64,000 nt of DNA, from the NCBI RefSeq assembly GCF_965638725.1, contig NC_134970.1:7856001-7920000 (forward strand), read 5' to 3'. Both the position numbers and the translations under genes were made by a program. The DNA is from Aptenodytes patagonicus. Taxonomy: Eukaryota > Chordata > Aves > Sphenisciformes > Spheniscidae. Each line of letters begins with the position of its first letter. The stretch's first letter is position 1. This document shows, in pieces, positions 1 to 12,324 of this stretch. The notes beneath the pieces are model-generated. The model was not told the origin of the DNA and made no database searches. It worked only from the letters and a program-made list of their open reading frames with translations.

Positions 1-36
1 CTGCCAACTGTGCGCTTGTCTCTCTGGGACTTGCAG

Positions 37-2959
37 GACTGGATAAAGGGGGAGCCCTGGGACTCCCTGGTGTATGGAGTGTTTCAGGCCCTGGAGGAGT
101 TGAGGTGAGGTCTGTTCCCCGGGCTCCGGGGGCTCCCAGTGTGTCCCAGCCCCAGTGACCTTGAGCGTGGAGCCGGGAGCTGCTGGGGCTGTGGAGTGGG
201 AGGGTGTTCCCCATTTCGGGTGTCTCCCGATGGAAGGGAGCCTCAGGGGTTCCTTAACCTGGGTGTGGGGGTTGCCTGCTGCCTGGGAGGAGGCAGGAAT
301 TGCTGGAGCTGAAGGCAGTGCTCGCTGGCATGGGCTGGGGATGTTGGATTTGGGGCCCTCGATTAGGAGGAACCCAGCTATGGTTTGAGCCACTCTGGAG
401 AGGGCTAGTAAATCCCCTTTCTGTTTTCTCTTCCTTTTTCCTCTGGCCAGCAAGCTGAGGCCACCTCTGAGCAGGGAGGAAAGTCGCAACCTGCTGTCAG
501 TGTGCTGCCAGAGTGTCTTGTCCTACCCTTCCAAGGAGCGGATGAACAAGGGAAGGAAGACAGTGAGGGCAGCTGTGAACGTGCAGGTACCCACCGGCCA
601 GTGCCTGCCCACCTCTGGGTCAGGATCCCACCTCAGTGCGCCCTGGCAGCCCCCGTGATGCAGAACCTCAGCTCTCCTTTCCTCCTTTCAGCTTCTGCAC
701 AGGAGAGGCATGGAAGATCTGGGCCATCTCATAGAAAGCCTTCTGGAGGCAGAGGCCACCTCTGCCTGTTTTGACGATGTGGTCCACGTGAGTAGCCATG
801 GGGCAACAGGGAAAGCGTCACAGGGGCAGGGAATCAAGGCCTTAGAGGGTGATAGGAGGTGGATACCTTTCCTATGGGAAAGTGGGGCTTTGGCTCCTCG
901 CTCTGAGGCTGTGTGTCTGGCTGGGGCCAGGGCCTGAGCTGGGGGACAGGAGCGCCCGGCCACTGTGGCCTCAGGACAGGCAGAGAAGTGGGTCCTGCCA
1001 GAGGGAAAGCCAAGAGCCAGCCCTGAGCTGGGCGAGAGCAGCCTGGGGGAAGGCTGGAGTGGGGAGACGCTGGCAGGGAAGCAACACCTGGCTCAGGGCA
1101 GAGGCAGCTGGAGAGAGCAAGGCGGTGGAGGCAGCAGTGCCAGTGCTCGGTGGGGCTGGGGGCTGTGCCGGGAAGGGGCCAGAGAAGGAGGGAGAGGGAG
1201 AGGGATCTCAGGGAGAGAAAGATGCCTGTTGCGAGAGAGATGCACCCTGCCTCAGGTCCTGAAGGGCTGGCTCACCTCAGCCCAAGAATGGGAGCGGGAG
1301 AGAGCCCTGCGGGTTTGCGCCCACGTGCTGGGAGCTTGCAAGGAGCGGTTTGAGCTCATGGTGAGTAGGGACCCCCCGTGTGCCCCGGTGCCCCCTCCCC
1401 ACCATTCATGGCCCCGGAAGGGAGCCCTGCCTGGCCAGGTGCTGGGTTTCAGGGCTCCTGGGATTATGGGGCAGCCCTCCTGCCTGCCCCTCTGCCCGGT
1501 CGCTGCTCAGGGAGCAGGACGGGCGGTAGGGGCCAGTGGGTGCTGGGGCTGCCTGCGACCCTTTTCCTGCCGCTCTCCCCTGCAGCGAGGACATCCTTGC
1601 AAGCAGTTTGGCTCTCTGGTGGGCCTGCTGGGGACTCTGACCAGCGGCTGCCTGGCCGCATCCTGCCAGAGGGCATGGGTCTGCCTTGGCTACCTTCTCC
1701 AAATGCAAGGTGAGGAGAGCGGGCGCTTCCCAGCCTTGCTCAGCCTGATCCTCCCTCCCTTCCTGGCTTGGCACCACCGGGATCCTGCAGGGCCAGGCCC
1801 CATCCCCAGGAGGGAAGGGGGAGGCAATGTGCTCCGCTGGTTTTGTGCCCCCACCCTGTTAACTCTCTGCCTCCCCGGCCATCTCAGGAAGGATCCCTGG
1901 GAAAGGGTTGCTGAGTCCCACCTCCTTGGGGCACGTGTGATGTTGGGTGGTCAGGGCCATCCCCACTGCTGTCTGAGAGCAGGATGTTGTCACTAGCGCT
2001 GGGGACTGTCCCCCTCCATGTCTGTCCCCCTCCACGTTCCAGGGAAGACAGAGGGTGGTCAGACAGCTTGCTCGGATGAGGTCCCTGACGTTTCAGAGGG
2101 TGCCTCCCCCCTTGCTCCCTGCCCTGAGCCTGGGGAGACAGGCAGCTACCCAGGCAGTGTCTCCAAACTCATCCCTGCCAGGGAAGAAGTCTCCTGCCGA
2201 GCACAAGAGAGGAAACCAATTTGCTGCCCAGAGCAAACTGGGCAGGGAGGAGGGATCTGAGCTGCAGGCCCGGAGCGTGCTGCAAAGGGTTGTGTTTGAA
2301 CCCTTTCCTCTTCAGGCAGCAGGGTCTGCCTGTGCTGAGGAAGTCACAGGGAGGTTTCCCGCCTCCCAGAGATGATGGTGGCCTGTGCGGGAATAGGGGA
2401 CACAGCTGCTGGGAGCAGAGGCCAGCGGCTGCTGAAACCCTGAAGCCCCAGCAAACAGTTCAAGGAGGAAGAGGGGTCTTTCCAGCCCGGGATTTGTCAG
2501 CCGTTTATCAGGCTCAGGAAATCCTGCTGCACTGAGTTCAGGAGGGCCCTGGGTTTCCCTGTGGCCTTCACTGCCGCCACTTGGGTTCTCCTGGCCCCTC
2601 TCAGTATCTGGGGCCAAAGGCTGGGTTTCTGGGTTTCTGCAGACGTGACTCCTCTTTTCTCCTGGTGTTTGTTCCAGCCAAGACCATGAAGGTGGTGCCT
2701 CAGGCAGATGAGATCAGGTGCCTGTGTGAGGAGCCGAACAGCCCAGACACCAAGACTCTGGCAGACAGCTGTGCCACAATAGCAAAGGTAACTGGCCCCA
2801 AAACAATGGGGTGGGGGCCCAGCTCCCGGACTCCTGCACGTCTCCCTGCTCCCCTCCAGAGTCTCTTGCTGTCTCCAGAGCGAGCTGTCCAGGACGGCTG
2901 TTGTTAGCAAGTAGCAGGAGGCTTTGAGACAAGACTGTGCTTTAGGCATGCTGGAGCAG

Positions 2960-3058
<99 letters not shown>

Positions 3059-6000
3059 TCTTGTCAGAATACAGATTTGGTATATAAGCAAACAACATGG
3101 CGGGGAGACACTTCCAAATCAGTTACCTGCACCAGGTGTAAACAGCACTGTATGCACAGCGGGAGGATCAAGTGCTTGCCCCCTCCATGACTGCCAAACT
3201 AACAGTCCTGTCAAGTTTCCTTTCCTTTCTGAATGGCTGGAGCAGAGCTGTGACGCGGTCTCTCCTGTTCCCGACTTCTCTCCAGGCTGTTTGCAAATGC
3301 ATCCCTCCAGCACAGGCCACGGACTTTCTGACTGCTCTCCTGGACAGCTTCCTGCGTGTCAGACCCACGTGTGTGAAGGCAGTGTGGAAGTGGGTGTTCG
3401 TCTTCCTGGTGGAATGCAGAAAGGAAATACTCCAGGAGGTGAAGGAGAACTTTTTTTCCATTTGACTTTGTCTTTTCTCCTGTTGGCTGTTGCACTACAC
3501 GCAGGTGCCCGTGTGCTGAGCTGAGGGGCTACTGATGGGTCTGAGTCGTGCATTAGCAACTGCTGCTGGCGTCTGCTCCAGCTGGTGACAAGGATATGGG
3601 CACTTCTTGTCCAAAGTGTCCCGTTGGTCCAGGTCCTTCCCACGAGTGAGGCAGTTATCACTGGGAGGCACCAACCTTGCCGTTCCTCCCCTTCCTCTGG
3701 GGTCGCTGTCAGTCCTCCCTGCCCTGGGACCCATTTCTTTCTTCACTGGTCCCCAATTCCCTCTACTCGGAGCTTTGCTGGGCACGCTAGGTTTTCCACA
3801 GGTTGGATACTTGTTCATTGCTCTTACTGCTTTCCCCGACTGTGGTGTTACCCAGCCCGCGAGGTGCTCGTCCCTTAGCGACCAGTTGCTGTCCATTTGT
3901 AGCCTGGGAGCCTCTGGCCTCATGCTGTGCCTGCCCTTTCAAGGCCTCTGTTCTCCTCCACTCGCGCTCTGCTGCGCCCCACTTGGGCTCTAGGGCTCTA
4001 GGGCTGGCGCAGCTCACTCAGCCCAGGCTAACTCCCCAGTGTGGCTGTCTGCCGCTGACAGAGGTTGTTCACAGTGACGGCAACCACGGGTTGCAGCTCA
4101 CAGGATCGTGCCCAGCTGAGCTAAAGCTCACCCAGCTGTTAGGTGGCTGCTGTTTACAGCCAGGGCAGGGCGTCCCTGTGCCGTCCCTGCAGAGCCCGTG
4201 GCCGCTCCAAGCAGCGGGAGCACCGCAACCGTGGGCTGCGGGGTCACCCCTTGCTGCTTCCCCAGGCGCAGAGCAGGTTGTGTCTGCCCCACGGGCCAGA
4301 GGCAGGCAGCTGTGGGAGAAGCTGGGATCTTCCACAGGATGAGGGACCTGGCTGCCTATTTGTCCTTGTCATGGCCACAGCTTCTAGCTGTGAAAGGCTC
4401 AAACAAACACCCCTTCCTTTGGGGGAAGGTCCTTTGTGCGGGGAAGGGGCTGGCGCTTTGGGAAAGGAGGGTAGAGGCAAGGAAAAGTGTCCCTGGAGAA
4501 CTGGCTTCCCCGGGAAGGAGACACGTGCTCTTACACAGGCCTTGCAAGGCCTCTTCAGGGTTTTGAAGAGCGCGTGTGGTTTTGCTCTTGCATTGCTACA
4601 GACACATGGGGAGAGTTATTCAGGTGTTGGGTGTGCAATGTGTCCGTGTCCTCTGTGTGCACACAGGGCACACAGCTGCTCATACGGTTGGGCCCAGGCA
4701 CATGCAGTGACTGAGGCTTTGCGTGTGAGTGCGTGCATGTGTGCGTGTGTGTGCACACAGACGTGCAACTGCCAAGAGCACGCTCAGCTCCGGACGTGAG
4801 CCAGGGTCAGGCAGGGGGTGAGGTTTCGAGCTAGATCTGGACTCTGTGTCAAGGGAGCAGGCATTGCTCATGTGCTGAATGACTGTGTCTGGGCCCCGCA
4901 GGAGGGGGTAAAGGATGCACCGAGCCCTTCTTTCTCCTCTTCTTCCATTCAGGTGCCAAAAATCCTGAACACCCTTTACAGCTCCATGCAGCAGAGCACC
5001 CACAGGCCCTTCTCTCTCCATGCGGTGTTTCTCCTCACCCGCTTTCACCGGGAGCCTGTGATCAGCAGTCTCCTCCAGAAAGGTCTGCCCATGGACAGGT
5101 ACGTGCACTATCCACTTCCCCCACTGTAGTCAAAGAGAGACCCTGCAGCTTGCTTGCACCAGGGGGGTCCGGTTAAGCAGCAGGTCCTTTTTCTGCCTGA
5201 ACTGTCTTGAGTGTTGCAAGACTGCGTGCTTGTGTCTCTGCTGTGAGTGGGGGGTTGTAAGCCCCATTGCAGACAAGGAGAAGGTCTGAGGGCGCTGCAG
5301 GACTGCAAGGATACGGGCTCATGGGTGAATGTCTGTTCCCTTGCAGTGACACGGTGGAGCTGTGGAGGAGCCTGGGGAGGAGCATCTTTGGGATTCAGGT
5401 CCTGAGGTGCTTAGTGGAGAAACTGAACAGAGCAGGAAACAACCGCCTGGGTTGTAAGCGGCCCAACCGTCAGACTGCTCTGGAGACTCTGACGGTATGT
5501 TCAATGGCAGACACATTTCTGCAGCTTTGCATCTGCTTTCTAACTCATACTCTGGCACGAGGGAGTCAGGTGCCCTTTGCGGATGCCCGTGGAGACTGCC
5601 AGGGTGCTGTGCTGGGCCGGCCTCAAGGAGTGTGGGGAGCCGGGACAGTTTTGTGCTCCTGAGCCACAGGGCTGTCACAGAAGTGACAATTGTGGCGAGT
5701 AACCCCCCCGCCCCAGGCAGGCCGGGGAACCCGGCTGGTGGGAAGAGGCCCTGCCTGAACAGGTGGTTCTTGGTCATGTTTCTCTGTAGATCACCCGTGC
5801 CATCTCCGAGGTGGTGCTTGCTCTGAGGAGCACAGAGGAGCTCAAGCAACTGCTTCCCCACCTCCTTCCCAGCCTCCTGAGGTGGGTCAGTGAAACGCTG
5901 GGCGAGGAGAGGCTGCTTTCCCCCGTGAGCAGCTGGAGAAGGCTGTTCCTCGAGGGCCGGGTCCTTGAGGAGAAGCCCTGCAGGTAAGGAGCTGAAGGGG

Positions 6001-7223
6001 CCGGTGGAGGGGTTGGCTTCAGTTCCCCTTTCCAAGACATGTGCGTTCGTGGGGCTGTGGGAGCACTTTGCCTGCCCCGCTTCCTAGATGTGCAAACCGG
6101 TCGTCGTGGTTGGTTTTACTTCTGCTCCTTCATGGAGAAATTCCAGCTCCCAGGCAAGAAGGTCTTACGCGGCTCGTACTGCGGACGGCTGTCATCTTGC
6201 CTCCTGCATACCCTTGCATGCACGATAGCATTGCACTCCTTCAACAGACCCGCGCTGTGGGGAGCATGGCTCTCACGGGCGCTGGTGTCATTCTTCGCAA
6301 AATGCTGGTGGGAAGAGGTATTAGGTGTTGCCTTGGTTATCGAGCATGGAGTCAGTCTAGGGACGTGGGTTTTCTTCTGCTTCAGTGGGTTTGGGGCACA
6401 AAGAAAATGCCAGTGCCGTTAGCTGCAGTCTTGAAGGCTATGGAGCATCATTTCAGGGGCAGTTAGCTCTGCTAAAGATAAATCTTCCCCTGATCTGTTG
6501 TGATTTGAGATTTCTTTGGTTTTGTGGCGGTGCTGGTTTTTTGATTGGCTTTGTTTTGTTTGACTGTGTTTTTATTTGTTTTGTGTTTTGTTTCTTTTGC
6601 CAGGCTTTTCCTTTTGGCTTTAGAGTTGGTGCTAGGCAGATGCATGGCAGACAAATGGATGCGGCTGCTCATGAATCGGGCAGTGTGGGCTCGCCTGGAA
6701 GACCCCCTGGCTCACCCTGAGGGGGTGTGTCTCCTGACCAGGTAAGAGCCCCAGGGAAATGGCTGCTGGGACCCTTCTGGCATGCCTGGGGGGACGTCCT
6801 CAGCTGAAGAATAGTGCCGGCATCAGTGCAAGTGAATTTTGGAGACCTGGCCTGTGGCCGTCCTGGGTAACTCTGTGTCCCTTGCTTGTGCTCCCTTGTG
6901 CAGCGTCCTGCTCCAGGCTGGGCTCGCATCACCCTGTCTGGTGCAGAGCCTCTTGCCATGGCTGGGTTCCCGCTCAGTTAACCTGCAGGTGACAGCTAGA
7001 GCTTTCTTTGCTGAGGTAAGGTGGCGGGGGGGAGGAAGGGTTCAGAGGGGTTTTACTGAGATACTGCTGCTTGGGATGTCTTTTTTTGTGGGAAGATCCC
7101 TGGGGAAAGGGTCCCTGCAGTGGGGCGGTCAGGGGAACGCCCGGCTGGGACCAGGTCCCCATGGCACTGCCTGTGTCATTCCAGCTCTCTCGGGACGGCA
7201 GTACGGCAAGGAGCCATGCGTGA
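37..7223 (+). CDS. MROH-family (maestro HEAT-like repeat) protein, C-terminal part, 13 exons
   Basis: Exons with AG/GT borders: 37-104, 451-586, 692-787, 1256-1360, 1586-1709, 2678-2787, 3286-3438, 4953-5098, 5347-5494, 5790-5983, 6604-6741, 6904-7015, 7185-7223 (stop TGA). All junctions keep phase and give about 522 residues after the left edge. The product is alpha-helical and leucine-rich with MROH hallmarks: WLTSAQEWERERALRVC in exon 4, FGSLVGLLGTLTSGC in exon 5, LYSSMQQSTHRPFSLHAVFL in exon 8, and VTARAFFAE near the end. MROH proteins are stacks of HEAT repeats with poorly defined roles; no catalytic motif is expected or seen. Full-length MROH proteins are about 900-1700 residues, so the N-terminal half lies outside. 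Oddity: the last exon stops 12 codons after FFAE, while the +1 frame stays open to 7290. Family assignment is confident; the orthologue is not. Confidence 0.88.
2966..3055 (+). repeat. Compound microsatellite (TG)n(AG)n
   Basis: An uninterrupted TG run (2966-3004) passes directly into an uninterrupted AG run (3005-3055). It sits in the intron between exons 6 and 7 of the first MROH gene. The purity suggests it is length-polymorphic. Confidence 0.97.
3439..4952 (+). other. Large intron of the first MROH gene, nothing recognised
   Basis: This 1.5-kb intron separates exons 7 and 8. I see no exon, RNA gene or recognisable mobile element in it. Short open frames here are chance frames of GC-rich DNA. 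Confidence 0.6.
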
Positions 7224-7285
7224 GGCAGGCACTGGAAGAGTCCCTCTGCAATACCTGGCCGCAGCCAGCACCAAGGAGTTAATTA

Positions 7286-7291
7286 AATAAA
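7286..7291 (+). terminator. Poly(A) signal of the first MROH gene
   Basis: A canonical AATAAA lies about 63 bp after the predicted stop codon and in the right orientation. Cleavage would be expected at about 7305-7320. It marks the 3' end of the upstream MROH gene. Confidence 0.65.
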
Positions 7292-7305
7292 GCTCATCAC
7301 AAAAT

Positions 7306-9728
7306 GCCTAGGGGGAAGCATATCTTTTTTTTCCCTGATGGCATCCTCGTGGTTGGTGGGACCACGTGTGGGTTACACAGAGGCTGGGGGCTGCCAGCTG
7401 CGTGGCCCCTCTCAGATCTTCCCGGGCTGGGGATAACAGAGTCACGCCGGGACAGACCCCAGAGCAGGGGTCTCCACACAGGTCTCTCCACACAGGGAGC
7501 CCACCAGCAGAGATGTGGTTTCGACCCTCAGGCTGTTGTGCACACTGCGAGCCCTTGCGAGCCTCTGGTCCCCTGTCCTGGGGGTCCCACACCATATGTG
7601 TGATCCAAACTGAAGACTCCGCAAAGTTTGCTCAAACACAACCCGTGCTCCCGCCTTGCACAGTCATGTTCCTTGACAGAGGTGAGGATGGAGCTGTAAG
7701 AGGGAGTCGAGCCCCTTCCTGGGTTGAACACCACGCTGAGAGGGGGTCCTGCTGTGGAAGGGGCACCAGCAAGGGACAAGGGGCCGGGGCCGGGGGTTGC
7801 CCTGGGCACCTGCAGTGCTGAGGGCTCCGGCAGTCCTGGGAGCTGAGTGTGCCAGGCATGGGGCAAGCGGCTGAGCTGGAGGTGCTCCAGCGGCAGGCAT
7901 TTGTATGACGTGGGCTTGGAGGGAGCCGTCCTGCCCCACCGCTGCAGGGGGTCGGTCCCAGGCACATGTGAGTCCTGGCTCCCTGCACATCGGGCTTTGC
8001 ACTCCCCTCAAATGGTCTGAGCCTCCTCCCAACCCCACAGAGCTTCTCAGCCCTGCCGGTAACTCCTATTTCCCCCCGACTTGCTGCTTGCACGGACCAG
8101 GCACGTTTGTTCAGCGGCATCTCCTGAAAGAAAGCAAAGGACCAAGAAGCCAGAGACATGGGGAGAGAGGTCCCTGCAGAGTGGAGTCCCTGGAGAGAAA
8201 TGTCTTTGGGGGAGGTTTCTCATGTCAGGCCAGGCCAGAAGAAGCGATGAAACTGTGGACTGGGAAGGCTCCAGGAGGCAATAGCTCGAAGGGGCCGAGC
8301 TCTGCCTGCTAGCCTGCTTTATTAGCTCTCCTGACAGCGGTAACAACAGCAACAGCAACCACAACAGCTGCTGAAGACAGGCTGTTTACAGAGCATAGTC
8401 TCCTCTGAGCAAACACAAGCATAACTCTTGACACCTCGCTTCCCCCAAGCAGCCCCCTCCCGCCCCGCTCCTGGGAGAGGAACAAGCTCTGGGCCGGGTG
8501 GGGGGCTGGAGGGAAGCCTGTGATGCTGGCCGGGAGCTCCCAGGGGCCCCGTGACCCCAGGGGCCCCAGGCCAGCATGGCCCCAATCCTGTGGCCGTGGT
8601 CTCCCAGGGCACGGCCAGGCTGCACTGACCCATTGTGCCACACCACCTCTGTGGGAGGTGAGGGGTCCCCAGGCACTCCCTGTGCATGGAGGGCTGGGGG
8701 GGCCCAGGCTCTTGGGGTGCTGGGACCCAGAGATTGGGCTGTGGGACGTTGCCTACTCTGGGAGCAGAACAGGCACCCCGGGCGACTCGCTCACGTGTGG
8801 CTGTCCCTGTTGCTGCTCTCAAAACTTCAATCAAAAATCCCTCCAGAGGCCAGGACAAACCCCACTTCAGTTGTGGTGCCCCCCCAATGGCCAACAGATT
8901 TCCCTGCCTTCCCACCATGGTCTGACCCCGCCACCCTGAGCCCCAAGGAGCAGAGACGGGTGAGGGCTTTCCAGCAAGGAAGGAGGGGTGAGAGGGGAAG
9001 TTTGCTCATCCAAGGGCTGAAGGAAGGCTCTGGGACGCACGGGGGCTTCCCCACGCCTTGCACCCCAAGGTGAAAGGCCAGGGGCAGAGCACAGCTGGGG
9101 CCAGAGGAGCACGGCTGGAGCTGGGGCTGCCTGACTTAGTCAGGGAGGGAGGGAGGGAAGGCTGTGGGGAGGGATGTCCATGACTTTTTCTGGGAATGCT
9201 GTCTCAGAGCCCAGCCAGAACTAGGGCCATGCCTCCCCACGCTCCTTTGCCTAAACTTCCCACCCTTTGATACAGCTCCTTGATGCTACCAGCTGGTTTC
9301 CAAGGCTGGGCCTGGCAGAGGAGGGAGGAGAGTTGGGGTCGGCCCTTTTTGGCTCCTCAGGCTAGAGAATGACATCCTTAGCTGCATCAAGAGGGCAGGC
9401 GCGGCGAGAGGGATGATACTGGAACAATCGAGGTTGGAGAGGTGTCCAAGCTCAAGCTCTGCAAGCAAGACCAAAGCAAGCCCTGCCTCTGGTGACTCGG
9501 CTTCCCAGATCACCATGGGATGGAAGGGGACCCTCTGCTGAGGAGCTCTCATGGACAGATGTCCCCACCACAGACATGTACAACTCCTCCAAGGGTCACT
9601 CCGGGAGCCTCAGTAGAAGGCAGAGGCAGGCCTAGGCAGCACTTGGACTTGAGGGACAGTTCCTCTCCCCAGGGGGAGGTGCCAGCCAAGGAGCCTTTTC
9701 CTAAGGGAGCTGGACAGACCATGGAGGC
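7306..9728. other. Intergenic DNA after the first MROH gene, no gene recognised
   Basis: GC-rich sequence with several open frames on both strands, none with family motifs or consistent splice sites. It holds a 41-bp word that recurs inverted at 50254-50294, and a reverse-oriented AATAAA at about 8317-8322 with no gene attached. Confidence 0.5.
7435..7475 (+). repeat. 41-bp word repeated inverted at 50254-50294
   Basis: The segment starting AACAGAGTCACGCCGGGACA and ending GGGGTCTCC is identical to the reverse complement of 50254-50294. The flanks match only weakly. It is probably a fragment of a dispersed avian repeat family that I cannot name. Confidence 0.8.
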
Positions 9729-10195
9729 TGTTACATAAGAAAAAGCTCCAACGTGAAGATGGCTTCCAAGACCTGCGCAAGAGAACTTGACCGACAGTGA
9801 CCTGCCCTGTGCAAGAGGGTCTGCTCGTAGAAGAAACCAGACCAAACCGGCTGAAAGTGGCAAAGTTGCAACAAAATAGTGCAAACTCTGCTAATAAGTA
9901 TGCATTAAGCACGCTTGCACGGGGGGTCGCGTGAAGAAATACTCAAAAGCGCATGGTAACAAGCGGTGTCATGGCCAAAGCCAATAGGTTATGTAAACTG
10001 TAAAAATGAATATCTGAGTAGTCTTAAAACTGTATATAAGGAATGAAGTGTAACATGGGGTCCCTTTGGGCTCCCAGCCGAGAGGCACCTTAATGCCGGC
10101 AATAAAAGCTAGTGTGTACTTCTGCTGCCTTCTTTCCGGTACCTGTGCACAAGCTAGGGGAAAAGAAGAAAATGTGAGCAAGTCCTTTTTGCTAA
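9729..10195 (+). mobile_element. 5' LTR of the left endogenous retrovirus
   Basis: Promoter-like elements are in retroviral order: TATATAAG at 10033-10040, AATAAA at 10101-10106, then a U5-like stretch, followed at 10201 by a primer-binding-site-like sequence and a gag leader. The borders are estimated from near-inverted termini (TGTTA at the start, TAACG at the end) and are approximate. No second LTR copy was found downstream, so the element is truncated or rearranged at its 3' side. Confidence 0.7.
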
Positions 10196-10200
10196 CGATT

Positions 10201-10218
10201 TGGCGACCCAGGTGGGAC
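10201..10218 (+). other. Primer binding site, arginine-tRNA-like
   Basis: The sequence TGGCGACCCAGGTGGGAC begins with the TGG that pairs with a tRNA CCA end and lies just inside the LTR. By recall it best fits the 3' end of tRNA-Arg(CCU), with about two mismatches. The tRNA identity is tentative. Confidence 0.5.
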
Positions 10219-10348
10219 TCTGTGGGTTTCCGACCTGGTGAGTGTAGCTACCACATACAACACAGCTGGCGCTGGGTGAGTTCACCCCATTGTCCTTGCG
10301 GGGTCCGTGTTCACCGGGAAGGTACTGAAACCGGGGGCAGCGTAAGTC

Positions 10349-11527
10349 ATGGGGGGTTCAATAGGTAAGGAAAAACGGGGTTCGCCGCTGGCAGAAATTC
10401 TGCAAAACTGGAAGAAAACTGATGGTACTTCAGGACTCACTAAAGCTCAAAAGCTCGAGCCATAGTTCTCTGCCAGGATGAGGGGCCAGCTGAAACTCGG
10501 GAGGAGATGCCGTTCGAGCAGTGGCCCCTGGAAGGTTCGTCTGATATGAGCAAGCTGACTTTCCTGCATCAACGCTTGGAGGATCAGAAACCTTAGCAAA
10601 TGAACTACTGCTCTTAGCAAATGAACTACTGCTCTGTCTGGGATAACTGGGCTTTTAAACAACCAGGCGGATACGGGGATTTGGCTAAGGTAAGACAGAT
10701 GGTAACGCACCCAATGCCGGGTGACTCAAAGTCTAAACCCTACCCTCGCTCTGCTTCACCCTGCACCTGCTCCTGCTACTCCTCAGACCCCTACGCTGTA
10801 CCCGCCGCTTCCTCCTGAAAATCACGCTCCTGCTTTGCAAGCTCCTATGAGCTTGCTAGTGGCTAGTCCGGCTGCAGGAATGCCTGTGGCAGCAGGACAG
10901 AAACCACCCCCTCCAATATTACATGCCTATGTTTATCAGCCATGGGCTCCAGGAGATTTGACTCAAGGGGCGCAACAGATGCCCTGGGTACGTGAGGACC
11001 CAGAAAAGGTTGCCCAACTCTTCTCTACAATAATAGAGGGACATCACCCCTCTTGGAGGGATGTTCAAGTGCCGTTGCAGCAAATATTTTGGTTGGGAGA
11101 TAGAGATCGGATTTGGGAAAAAGAGAGAGAATTAGCAAGTCGTGATGGAAACAGACAGCCTTGGCCAAGCGTGGACCCTAATTGGGATTATAAGAATGCA
11201 AATGACCGAGCTGCCTGTGAAACAGCTTGCCATAATCTGGTCCTGGCAATAAAGGCTGCAGGACAAACCGGTGTCAACTGGGAAAGAGTTCGGGAAGTGA
11301 GGCAAAGATCAGAGGAACACCCGAGCGACTTCGGGAGTCGCTTGCGGCAAGCATTGTTGCGATACGGAGGAAGGACGGAAGGTGACTTTAATGACGAATT
11401 GGCAGTGAGTGCATTTGTCCAACAGGCAGCCCCAGACATTCATAAATACTTTGTGAAGCACGCTCCAGGATGGCAGGGGGAAAAAAAATCCACAAAAGAT
11501 ATTGTCTCCGGCAGCGTATGTATATGA
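10349..11527 (+). pseudogene. gag: gag (matrix and capsid) of the left endogenous retrovirus, interrupted
   Basis: A start at 10349 gives MGGSIG, a typical N-myristoylation signal of retroviral matrix proteins, in a frame that stops at TAG 10463-10465. The same frame is open again from 10721 to the TGA at 11525-11527. It encodes a proline-rich segment followed by a capsid-like domain containing PWVREDPEKVAQLF, WKLGDRD-like WLGDRDRIWEKE, and EERPSDF-like EEHPSDFGSRL, which resemble gammaretrovirus-type Gag. A 21-bp tandem duplication lies in the broken stretch (about 10593-10634). Gag would form the virion shell, but with an early stop this copy cannot make a complete one. Viral gene, described as found. 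Confidence 0.75.
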
Positions 11528-11820
11528 CGGTAGCTCATAAAGACCAAAGAAAGAAACGGAAAGAAGAAAGTGGGAGGAAGTGAGTATGTTGGCAGTAGCG
11601 ATGGGAGGAATTCCGGTGACGAGAGGAAGATGAAGGAATAGGAGAAGGGGTGTGGGAACAGCAGAAGCAATGAGAAGAGGACAACTGGACCCAAGTCGTT
11701 GCGCACGCTGTAAGAAACCAGGCCACTGGAAGAGAGATTGTCCATTTTGGCCACGAATGACCAGAGGATTTGGGTGGGAATCCCCCTGTTTGGAAGCCGC
11801 CAAGCAGCGAAAAGGTTGAG
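11528..11820 (+). pseudogene. Nucleocapsid remnant with one CCHC zinc knuckle
   Basis: Starting at 11700 the DNA encodes [14 protein letters not shown], a perfect CX2CX4HX4C knuckle that binds genomic RNA in retroviruses. It lies in a different frame from the capsid (frame shift between about 11470 and 11690), so it is no longer joined to gag. One knuckle is usual for gammaretrovirus-type Gag. The frame stops at about 11820. Confidence 0.78.
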
Positions 11821-11904
11821 GAGCTGGCAGAATTCCCTCAGTACGACTCTCAACAATGACCGGAGGTGGGAGAGCCTGTAACCCTTGCGGCGTGCGAACC
11901 ACTG

Positions 11905-12324
11905 GTAGGAGATCGTGCTCAAGTTGTGATAAAAGTCAGTAATCACACTTTAGAATTTCTGATAGACACGGGTGCAACCGACCCTATGCTAAATCAATAC
12001 TGAGGTGAATTAAGTCAGGAGAAAGTACAAGTGCAGGGAACCGAGGGGCACCCGGTGACACTGGGGATAACAATCCCTTTATTAGTAGAAGTTGGCCCAC
12101 ATGCATTATACCCTCAGTTTGTGATAATGGAAGGCAGTCCAATTAATTTATTGGGGAGGGATTTACTGGAAAAATTGCAGGCAGGAGTTATGTTTGAAAA
12201 CAGGGGCATAGCGTTGGAACTGCCAGAAGTCATTGCTCAGATAACGATGGCTGAGGACTTCCAAGCGATACCCCAAGAATTGAAAGATGTCCATAAGCCG
12301 CCTGGAAAGAAAGAGAGTTTCTAA
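11905..12324 (+). pseudogene. Retroviral protease remnant
   Basis: The aspartic protease signature LIDTGAT is encoded at 11959-11979, and the partner flap/core motif NLLGRD at 12145-12162, in one frame. A TGA at 12000-12002 interrupts it. The spacing of about 60 residues between the motifs is normal for a retropepsin. The frame ends in TAA at 12322-12324, shortly before a jump to RNase H-like sequence. Confidence 0.75.

Noticed and set aside
2904-3190. Cys-Val and Arg-Glu repeat peptides
   Set aside because: Translation of the TG/AG microsatellite.
8317-8918. Minus-strand gene ending at a reverse AATAAA near 8320
   Set aside because: The 198-codon frame has a Cys-run tail from a CAA/CAG-like repeat, no motif and no upstream exons.
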